From Oscillospiraceae bacterium (GTDB lineage Bacteria; Bacillota; Clostridia; Oscillospirales; Oscillospiraceae), in assembly GCA_015068335.1 (NCBI GenBank), contig SVKT01000001.1:1-46531 (forward strand): a DNA stretch of 46,531 nt, in the 5' to 3' direction. The number at the start of each line of letters is the position of its first letter. The first letter of the stretch is position 1. Shown here piece by piece: positions 39,896 through 46,531 of this stretch. The translations under genes and the position numbers were made by a program. The notes beneath the pieces were generated by a model. The model was not told where the DNA came from. It searched no databases and was given only the letters and a program-made list of their open reading frames with translations.

Positions 39896-41068
39896 ATGAC
39901 GATGAAATTGAAAAGACTGACAGTCCTGGGACTGGTGTTTGTGATGCTGCTGTCTTTGACGGCCTGCGGAGAGAAGGATGAGCCGGTGAGCGAAGCGCCT
40001 GCCGCCGGCGTTGCCGTGCAGGTGGAAGCCGTGGCGGCAGACACTCTGGCCACGGAGAATAAGGTGTCCGGTATGCTGGCCACGGACAGCACCAGCACCG
40101 TGATGATCACGGTGACGGCAAAATGCACCGCGGTCCACGCAAAGGCGGGCGACAAGGTGAAGGCGGGCGACATCCTCTGCACGCTGGACCTGAGCAGCAC
40201 GCAGTCTTCCTATCAGGCCGCCCTCATCAGTTATAACTCTGCGGTGCAGAGTTATCAGGATCAGAAGGCCATTCTGGATAAGCAGGTAAAACTGGCGGAG
40301 GACAACGTGGCCAACACCAAGGCGCTGCTGGCCATCGGCGCCGCCTCCCAACTGGAAGTGGACCAGGCGGAACTGAGTTTCCAGTCTGCCGTGGCCGGCC
40401 GGAACGCAACGCTGGCACAGTTGGAGGCGGGCGTGCAGAACGCCAAGAGCGGCGTGGAGCAGTTGAATGCCGCGCTGGAAAATGTGGATGCCGCCGGCAA
40501 CGTCATTGCACCGGCGTCTGGTACGCTGGTGAGCATCAATGCCACGGAGAATGTGTACGTGTCCCCCTCCGCTCCTCTGGCAGTCATTGACGGCGAGGAG
40601 CAGATGACCATCGTTGTGTCTGTTTCCGAGGCGCTGGTGCCCAAACTCTCTGTGGGCGACACGGCCAGCGTGTCCGTCAGCGCCGCAGGACAGGAATTTG
40701 CGGCAGTTATCCGGTCTGTGGAGCGGATGGCCAATATGCAGACCAAACTGTACACCGTGACGCTGACTGTGCCGGCGGAGGTGAAGGGGCTGCTCTCCGG
40801 TATGTCTGCGGACGTCATCTTCCACACCGGCGTGGCTCGGGATACCATCGTCATCCCCACGGAGGCCATTCTCACCAGCAACGGCAAGCAGTATGTTTAC
40901 GTGGTGGAGAATGATACCGCTCATTATGTGGAGATTGTGACCGGACTGACCGGCAGCGGCGTGACCGAGGTGGTGTCCGGCCTGGAAGTGGGACAGCAGT
41001 TGGTGACCGTAGGTCAGGCCTATCTGATGGAGGGCGACACGGTTCGCATCGTTTCCGGGGAGGCATAA
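39896..41068 (+). CDS. RND membrane-fusion protein, lipoprotein type (HlyD/AcrA-like)
   Basis: 390 residues. Lipoprotein signal ending in LLSLTAC, so it is anchored in the outer leaflet. Domains in order: first half of the lipoyl/barrel-sandwich (KCTAVHAKAGDKVKAGDILCTLDL), a helical hairpin (about 100-200), second half (VIAPASGTLVSINATENVYVSP), beta barrel (about 230-310) and membrane-proximal domain (IPTEAILTSNGKQYVYVVEN). It bridges the pump and the TolC-like partner. ATG 39896 is 4 bases from GGGAGGA; ATG 39902 at 10 bases is equally possible. The stop abuts the RND start. Confidence 0.93.
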   Translation: MTMKLKRLTVLGLVFVMLLSLTACGEKDEPVSEAPAAGVAVQVEAVAADTLATENKVSGMLATDSTSTVMITVTAKCTAVHAKAGDKVKAGDILCTLDLSSTQSSYQAALISYNSAVQSYQDQKAILDKQVKLAEDNVANTKALLAIGAASQLEVDQAELSFQSAVAGRNATLAQLEAGVQNAKSGVEQLNAALENVDAAGNVIAPASGTLVSINATENVYVSPSAPLAVIDGEEQMTIVVSVSEALVPKLSVGDTASVSVSAAGQEFAAVIRSVERMANMQTKLYTVTLTVPAEVKGLLSGMSADVIFHTGVARDTIVIPTEAILTSNGKQYVYVVENDTAHYVEIVTGLTGSGVTEVVSGLEVGQQLVTVGQAYLMEGDTVRIVSGEA

Positions 41069-44000
41069 ATGAATACGGCTAAATTTTGTATCAAGCACCG
41101 GGTGACGACGCTGCTGGCGGTCATTATGATCGCCGTGTTCGGCGTGGTGTTCACCACCCGGCTGCAAATGTCGCTGCTGCCCGATGTGGAGGCGCCTATG
41201 GCGGTGGTGGCCTGCTACTATAACGGCGCCACCCCCAGCGATATGGAGGAACTGATCACCCGCCCGCTGGAAACGGCCATTATGTCCGTGCCCGGCGTGG
41301 AGGAGGTGGCCTCCACATCCTCTGACGGGATCAGCCAGATCCAGATCACTTATGCCGACGGCACCGATCTGGACATCACATCCAGCAAACTGCGGGAAAA
41401 ATTTGACGCCCTGTCCCTGCCGGACGGCGCAATGGATCCCGTGATCATCAATATGAACCTCAGCGACATCCTGCCGACTGCTATGGTGGCGCTGATGGGC
41501 GAGGACCTCAGTCAGTTGCAGACGCTGGCAGAGGATGTGGTCGTCCCGGCTCTGGAACGCATTGACGGCGTGGCCTCCGTGTCCGTCAGCGGCGGCGTGA
41601 CAGAGCAGATCGCCGTGGAGATCGACCCTGCCCGTGCGGCGGGCTTCGGCCTTTCCAACGCGTACATCGCCCAACTCCTGATGGCGGAAAACCTGTTGTA
41701 TCCCGGCGGCGATATTCAGAACGGCAGCAAGAACCTGACGGTCAGTACGGATGCCCAATTCGAGAGCGTGGATGATGTGGCCAATATGCTCATTGCGCTG
41801 CCCACCGGCGGTACCATCCGGCTCAACGAGGTGGCCAATGTGGTGCTGGAATCCTCGGAAACCGATACCATCGCGATGATGGACGGCAGCGCCTGCGTGC
41901 TGCTGCAAGTTTCCAAGCAGTCCGGCGCCAACGAGGCCCAGACCGCTGACGCTGTGGAGGTACGTATGGCGGAACTGGCGGCGGAAAACCGCAGCATCCA
42001 CTATGCCCTGCCTTATCTTGCCACCAGTTTCATCGACCTGGCGGTGGAGGCGGCCCTTTCCAACATCGTCGTGGGTATGGTGCTGGCTGCCATCGTGGTA
42101 TTCCTGTTCCTGCGCCGCTGGGCGGCCACGATGACCATCGCGGTGTCGATGCCGGTGTGTATCCTGCTGGTGTTCGTGCTGATGAACGCGATGGACCTGA
42201 CGATGAATATGATGAGCCTCGGCGGCATCGCGATGGGCGTTGGTATGATCGTGGATAACTCCATCGTGGTGCTGGAAAACATCTACCGCTACGCCGCAGA
42301 GGGCAAGGACCGGATGACCGCCTGCGTGGAAGGCACGCAGGAAGTCATCACCTCTGTTGTGGCCTCTACCCTGACCACGGCGGCGGTGTTCCTGCCCATC
42401 GGTCTTTCCGGCGGTATTGCCGGTATGCTCTTTGACGACTTCTGCCTGACCATCTCCTTCCTGATCCTCGGCTCTATGGCCATTGCGGTGACCCTTGTGC
42501 CGCTGCTGTGCTACCTGATGCTGGATGAGGAAAAGGTGCGGCGGGATCAACTCCGCCGCGCCGAGAAAACGCGCGGCGGGCTGGCTGCGCTGCCGGGCAA
42601 GGTGGTCGGCTGGATGAGCCGCGTGTATCTGAAACTGCTTGACTTCTTTGTGCATCACCTCAAAACCGGTATGTTTGTGTCCTCTGCGCTGGTGGTGATT
42701 TTTGTGGCGGGCTGCCTGTCCACCAACGCGGTGCTGCTGCCCTCTATGGATATGGGTCAACTGGCTGTGACCATCACCACGCCCATCGGCTCCCAGGTGG
42801 ATGAGACCACCGCGATCGCGGATCGGGTGGCTGCCGTGGCGGAGAGGGAAGTGCCGGAACTGGTGAGTATGTACTATACCGCGCAGGCGGAAAGCGCCTC
42901 CCTGACCCTGGCTTTGACCGACAAGAGCCAGCGCCAGCGTAGCAGCGACGAGGTGGCAAATGACCTCCGATTGAAGTTGCAGGACATTGCCGGCTGCGAG
43001 ATTTCCATCGTGTCCTCCGATATGACTGCTATGCTCAGTGGCAATGAGATCAGCGTGGACATTACAGGCGTGGATTACGGCACGCTCTCTATGATCGCGG
43101 ACGATCTGGCCAAGCAGATCGGTGCGCTGCCGGATGCCGTGGACGTCAGCAGTTCCGTGGCAGATCAGGTGCCCCAGGTGAAGGTGAGCATCAACCGCGA
43201 AAATGCCGCCCAGTACGGGCTGACCGCAGCCACCATCGGCGCGGCTGTCCGTTCGGAACTGACCGGTGAAACGGCCACCACCGTGACCATCGACAATAAG
43301 GCGCTGGATGTGGTGGTTCGCGGTGACGGCGCTGCCGCCGTCAGCCTGGATGCGCTGCGCTCTATGCCGGTTGCCACCCCCAGAGGCGGTTATGTGCCGC
43401 TGTATACGGTGGCCTATGTGGATGTTGTGCAGATGCCCCAGACCATTGCCCGCGTGAATCAGTCCCGGCAGGTGTCCATTACCGGCAATACCATCAGCGG
43501 CAATGTGACCGCTATGACGCAGGAGATCACCGCCATTCTGGATGCCTATCAGTTGCCCGAGGGCTATACCGCAGAGATCACCGGCAGTTACTCCGAAATG
43601 ATGGACAGTTTCTCTGATCTGCTGCTGGCCCTTGTGGTGGCGCTGGGTCTGGTGTACTTTGTGCTGGCGGCGCAGTTCGAGTCCTTCCTGATGCCGATCA
43701 TCGTGATGATGATCCTGCCGGTGGCCTTCGGCGGCGCGCTGGTGGTGCTGCCCCTGACGGGCCGCGACCTGTCTATGATCGCGCTGGTGGCGCTGATTAT
43801 GCTGGCAGGCACGGTGGTCAACAACTCCATCATTCTGGTGGACTATATCAACGTTCGCCGGCAGCGGGGCGAGGATCGTGCGGACGCCATTTTGAAGGCG
43901 TGTCCCCTGCGTGTCCGCCCGGTGATGATGACCACCATTACCACGGTCCTGGCGATGATCCCTATGGCTGCCGCTATGGGCAATACGCTGGAAATTATGA

Positions 44001-44146
44001 GCGATATGGGCATCACGATGATGAGCGGTATGATCATCTCCACCGTCATCACGCTGGTATTCACGCCGGTGTATTACTCCGTCATCGACAATATGACTTC
44101 CAAAAAGCGCAGAAAGAAGGCTGCTGCCGAAGCGCAGCCCGTATAA
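41069..44146 (+). CDS. RND efflux transporter (AcrB/SwrC type)
   Basis: 1025-residue proton-driven exporter with the duplicated 12-helix architecture: TM1 (about 10-30), a large outer loop (35-325), TM2-6, TM7 (about 530), second loop, TM8-12. The TM4 motif is GMIVDNSIVVLENIYR, with Asp then Asn where AcrB has two Asp (407/408); the second half has NNSIILVDYIN. Start KFCIKHRVTTLLAVIMIA and LLPDVEAPMAVV are typical. Likely substrates are amphiphiles or toxic peptides, as for Bacillus SwrC. ATG 41069 follows the MFP stop directly, with GGGGAGG inside the end of that gene. Full length. Confidence 0.95.
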   Translation: MNTAKFCIKHRVTTLLAVIMIAVFGVVFTTRLQMSLLPDVEAPMAVVACYYNGATPSDMEELITRPLETAIMSVPGVEEVASTSSDGISQIQITYADGTDLDITSSKLREKFDALSLPDGAMDPVIINMNLSDILPTAMVALMGEDLSQLQTLAEDVVVPALERIDGVASVSVSGGVTEQIAVEIDPARAAGFGLSNAYIAQLLMAENLLYPGGDIQNGSKNLTVSTDAQFESVDDVANMLIALPTGGTIRLNEVANVVLESSETDTIAMMDGSACVLLQVSKQSGANEAQTADAVEVRMAELAAENRSIHYALPYLATSFIDLAVEAALSNIVVGMVLAAIVVFLFLRRWAATMTIAVSMPVCILLVFVLMNAMDLTMNMMSLGGIAMGVGMIVDNSIVVLENIYRYAAEGKDRMTACVEGTQEVITSVVASTLTTAAVFLPIGLSGGIAGMLFDDFCLTISFLILGSMAIAVTLVPLLCYLMLDEEKVRRDQLRRAEKTRGGLAALPGKVVGWMSRVYLKLLDFFVHHLKTGMFVSSALVVIFVAGCLSTNAVLLPSMDMGQLAVTITTPIGSQVDETTAIADRVAAVAEREVPELVSMYYTAQAESASLTLALTDKSQRQRSSDEVANDLRLKLQDIAGCEISIVSSDMTAMLSGNEISVDITGVDYGTLSMIADDLAKQIGALPDAVDVSSSVADQVPQVKVSINRENAAQYGLTAATIGAAVRSELTGETATTVTIDNKALDVVVRGDGAAAVSLDALRSMPVATPRGGYVPLYTVAYVDVVQMPQTIARVNQSRQVSITGNTISGNVTAMTQEITAILDAYQLPEGYTAEITGSYSEMMDSFSDLLLALVVALGLVYFVLAAQFESFLMPIIVMMILPVAFGGALVVLPLTGRDLSMIALVALIMLAGTVVNNSIILVDYINVRRQRGEDRADAILKACPLRVRPVMMTTITTVLAMIPMAAAMGNTLEIMSDMGITMMSGMIISTVITLVFTPVYYSVIDNMTSKKRRKKAAAEAQPV

Positions 44147-44152
44147 AGAAAC

Positions 44153-44180
44153 CGTCCGGCAGGCTTACGCCTGCCGGACG
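44153..44180 (+). terminator. Hairpin after the RND operon
   Basis: Perfect 12-bp stem CGTCCGGCAGGC/GCCTGCCGGACG with TTAC loop. Only a weak T stretch follows, so termination may be partial. Confidence 0.65.
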
Positions 44181-44271
44181 CGTTTATGATAGCAGAACGT
44201 CCCCGTACAGTTTTAGATTTTGTGATGTTTCATAAAATTCAGGGAAACCGAAGCGGGAACGTGGAAAATCC

Positions 44272-44300
44272 TTGTAAATAAACAGAACCGGTGGTATACT
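44272..44300 (+). promoter_or_regulatory. Promoter of the cohesin/dockerin cluster
   Basis: -35 TTGTAA (44272-44277), 17-bp spacer, -10 TATACT (44295-44300). The leader to the start codon is about 100 bases and does not resemble the S-layer leader RNAs. Confidence 0.6.
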
Positions 44301-44408
44301 TATTTATACTAAAATGGCGGAAAGTGCAGCCTGATTTCCCGATGAAATAAAAGCGAGTTGCACCAACCGTTTTTAACAAGAATGTGCGCCCGATGCGCGG
44401 AGGAGCGT

Positions 44409-45554
44409 GTGAAATTGAAGAAACTCCTGAGGTCTGCATTGCTGACCATTTGCCTGTGCGTTGCGCTATTGCTTCCGGCCTACGCGGCAGGAACAGAACT
44501 GGAACTTGCGGCACCGGATGCCCTGCCTGCGGTGGGAGAGACCTTTAACGTTACGATCGCCATTTCCGGAAATCCCGGACTGGGCGCGGTACAGATGACC
44601 CTTGCCTTTGACAAGGCGGTGGTGGAGTGCATAGAAATTTCTATGGGAACTGTGCTCAGCGACTCTGTTGTGGGCGGGTCGAACCCCTCAGGCGGCAGCG
44701 GCGCGAAAGTGGCAGCGGTGGCCTTCGATCATTTTTCGGGGGACGGCATCCTGGCCACCTATACGTTTAAGGTGCGCTCTGCCGGCAATCCCGCCTTTGC
44801 GCTGAAAGATATCGTACTGATTGGCACGGACAGAAGTGACATCAATCATACGGTGAACATCCCCGGCCACGTTGCCCCGGAACAGCCGATGGTCCAGCCT
44901 TCGGTTCCCGCGCAGCCCGCCCCCGGAACTGCCACCAAACCAGAGACAACGGACAAGCCGGAGGAAGAGGAGATCACGGCGCCCCTGCCCCAGACCTTTA
45001 CCGATGTGCCAGGCAGCCACTGGGCTTCGGTCTATATTGAAAAGGCGGCGAGTATGGGTTTGATCCGTGGATATTCTGACGGAAGTTTCCGCCCCGGCAA
45101 TCAGGTGACCCGCGCCCAGTTCGTTACGATGCTCTGGCGTATGGCGGGAAGTCCGGAAAGCAGCGGTAAAACGCCCTTTACCGATATCGTCGGCATAAAC
45201 GCGGAGTTCAGGTCCGCCATTGCCTGGGCCTATGAGCAGGGCTACATCAACGGGCGCACCGCCACTACCTTTGCCCCCTCGGATCCGTTGAGCCGCCAGG
45301 CGGCTATGAAGGTTTTGTTCCTGTATGCGGGAGGAAAGAGCGGGCAGGAGGTCCTGTTTACTGAAATTTATAATGACAGATTCACGGACAGCGCCGGCCT
45401 TCCTGACTGGGCCAGGACCTCGCTATACTGGGCTGTCTACAATGAGTTGATCTCCGGAACCACCCCCACCACACTGGGGGCGACCAACGCGGCGACGAGA
45501 GGTCAGTTGGCAAAGATCCTGGTAAACTACGCCGAAAAAATCGGAACGCAATAA
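44409..45554 (+). CDS. Cohesin-domain protein with three SLH repeats (surface scaffold anchor)
   Basis: 381 residues. Signal peptide 1-27 (KLKKLLRSALLTICLCVALLLPAYA). A cohesin-type domain follows (about 30-150; GETFNVTIAISGNPGLGAVQMTLAFDKAVVEC... ILATYTFKVR). Then a Pro/Thr/Glu linker (about 155-195) and three SLH repeats (FTDVPGSHWASVYIEKAASMGLIRGYSDGSFRPGNQVTRAQF; FTDIVGINAEF...; FTDSAGLPDWARTS...). Cohesins bind dockerins, so this would hold dockerin proteins on the wall. GTG 44409 is 5 bases from GGAGG; TTG 44415 is an alternative. A dockerin protein is encoded 15 bases downstream. Confidence 0.87.
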   Translation: MKLKKLLRSALLTICLCVALLLPAYAAGTELELAAPDALPAVGETFNVTIAISGNPGLGAVQMTLAFDKAVVECIEISMGTVLSDSVVGGSNPSGGSGAKVAAVAFDHFSGDGILATYTFKVRSAGNPAFALKDIVLIGTDRSDINHTVNIPGHVAPEQPMVQPSVPAQPAPGTATKPETTDKPEEEEITAPLPQTFTDVPGSHWASVYIEKAASMGLIRGYSDGSFRPGNQVTRAQFVTMLWRMAGSPESSGKTPFTDIVGINAEFRSAIAWAYEQGYINGRTATTFAPSDPLSRQAAMKVLFLYAGGKSGQEVLFTEIYNDRFTDSAGLPDWARTSLYWAVYNELISGTTPTTLGATNAATRGQLAKILVNYAEKIGTQ

Positions 45555-45569
45555 GGAAGAGGTGGAGCG

Positions 45570-46277
45570 ATGAAACGAATATTGAGCGTTCTCTTACTGG
45601 CCGCGCTGATGGCGTCTTTGCTGTGTGCCACTGCTTCGGCAGAAAGCGAGCAGCGAAGTCTGGGTGCCGGCTTTTATGCGATCGGCACAGCGGACAATGT
45701 GACCATCGAGCCCCGTACGGCGGACGATATCAAGGTGGATCCCACCACTGCCGCAGTGGGACAGGGCACTTCCGAATACTATGAGAGCGCGGAGCGCCTC
45801 AGCGTGACCTACACCGGGCCTGCGGAAGAAAATGACCAGTTCCTGGTCTTGCTGGTGACGGGCAACGGCCTGCCCACCGCTTCCGATACCATCTGTTACA
45901 TTGATCAGACGGTCACGGCCACAGGCGGCGTCACCTTTGATGTCTATCCTATGCTGCCGGAAACCGGCACGGACCTGACGCTGTATATCACCAGCAGCCG
46001 TGAGGATTTCACCACGATTCAGGTGGATATGAAATATGCGGTGGACGATACCTATACGGAATATACGGAAGTGCTGTATACGGTTGGCGATGTGGATGAG
46101 GACTCTTACATCAATGTTGCGGATGCAGCCAGGGTCATCGACCATTTCTTGGAGAGAGCACCTTTGACGGGGTCCGCGCTTCTGGCTGCAAATGTGAATG
46201 GTGATGATTACGTCAATGTCAATGACGCAGCCAAAATCATCGACTATTTTCTTGAAAGAATCACTGGATTTCAATAA
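45570..46277 (+). CDS. Secreted dockerin-containing protein
   Basis: 235 residues. Signal peptide 1-24 (KRILSVLLLAALMASLLCATASA). A beta-rich domain (about 30-165) follows with no recognised enzymatic motif. A C-terminal dockerin (about 172-233) has two calcium-loop repeats: GDVDEDSYINVADAARVIDH and NVNGDDYVNVNDAAKIIDYF, each with the D-x-D/N-x-D pattern and following helix. Natural partner is the adjacent cohesin-SLH protein. AAGAGGTGG precedes ATG 45570. The N-terminal domain's job is unknown; carbohydrate or protein binding is possible. Confidence 0.88.
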   Translation: MKRILSVLLLAALMASLLCATASAESEQRSLGAGFYAIGTADNVTIEPRTADDIKVDPTTAAVGQGTSEYYESAERLSVTYTGPAEENDQFLVLLVTGNGLPTASDTICYIDQTVTATGGVTFDVYPMLPETGTDLTLYITSSREDFTTIQVDMKYAVDDTYTEYTEVLYTVGDVDEDSYINVADAARVIDHFLERAPLTGSALLAANVNGDDYVNVNDAAKIIDYFLERITGFQ

Positions 46278-46300
46278 TGAGTGAATAAAGGGGTATGACT

Positions 46301-46531
46301 ATGAGAACATTGAAAAAGGCATTGGCGTTGCTGCTGGCTTTTACCGTGTTGACCAGTTTGATGGTCGCACCGGCATCGGCAGCCAATGCCACCGGAGAGG
46401 CCACCATTTCCCTGTCCCTGAACGTACAGGCAGGAGAATGGACCTATGGCGAGGGTTCTAATGAATACACTGTGGAAGTCATTGCCACTGCGAGCGAGGG
46501 AGATATTATCCCTCTGTCTGCATTGCAGTTG
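46301..46531 (+). CDS. Secreted protein, 5' part only (runs off window)
   Basis: First 77 residues. Signal peptide about 1-28 (RTLKKALALLLAFTVLTSLMVAPASAA), then ATGEATISLSLNVQAGEW, a beta-strand start that could be another cohesin-type or similar beta-sandwich domain, but too little is visible to say. ATG 46301 is preferred over 46295 because of spacing to AAGGGG. Same direction and 23 bases after the dockerin gene, so likely the third member of the surface cluster. Confidence 0.75.
   Translation, partial: MRTLKKALALLLAFTVLTSLMVAPASAANATGEATISLSLNVQAGEWTYGEGSNEYTVEVIATASEGDIIPLSALQL

Noticed and set aside
39848..42760. 970-codon minus-strand frame across the membrane-fusion and RND genes
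   Set aside because: His/Gln/Gly-rich shadow of real coding sequence; the plus strand has complete, motif-bearing RND and MFP genes.

Overview
The window reads as chromosome of a GC-rich, spore-forming, S-layer-bearing Clostridia member, most likely a gut Oscillospiraceae relative. The evidence is an orphan spoVAC, four proteins with S-layer homology (SLH) domains, a cohesin/dockerin pair, sigma-70-type promoters with strong AGGAGG ribosome sites, and histidine genes with a HisZ-HisG fusion. This assignment is inferred from gene content, not from a marker-gene tree.

Layout. 1-3251: two M14 zinc carboxypeptidase paralogues on the minus strand (one secreted with an SLH anchor, one without a signal peptide). 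3393-8088: hemW, spoVAC, a divergent RNase III-like protein, a polysaccharide deacetylase and a CPBP membrane protease. 8434-14387: one rightward cluster with a type IIA topoisomerase B/A pair separated by a small ABM-domain protein, then a LUD protein and a lipoprotein. 14457-20179: four tRNA genes (Gly, Thr, Tyr, Val) with unusual partial tRNA copies behind two of them, plus YitT, a sigma-like factor pair, a LexA-like repressor with three phased operators, and an SDR enzyme. 20332-25956: an S-layer locus with two SLH proteins, each preceded by the same promoter module and a roughly 200-nt structured leader RNA, with a degenerate double-integrase/winged-helix protein between them. 26219-28205: a cupin and a MerR-RDD fusion. 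28385-36609: a complete histidine operon, hisZG-D-C-B-H-A-F-IE-K. 36732-37787: a HAD phosphatase and a minimal zincin. 37956-44146: TetR, TolC-like, membrane-fusion lipoprotein and RND pump. 44409-46531: a cohesin-SLH anchor, a dockerin protein and the start of a third secreted protein.

The main unexplained signals are: (1) the paired leader RNAs of the S-layer genes, which share a 29-nt identical block and three helices with compensatory base changes; (2) near-complete absence of the palindromes CATG and AGCT from the window, except in the S-layer genes and (AGCT) the tRNAs; (3) the catalytically degenerate tandem integrase between the S-layer genes; (4) a cohesin-dockerin pair next to an RND pump that includes a TolC-like part. 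All counts were made by eye.
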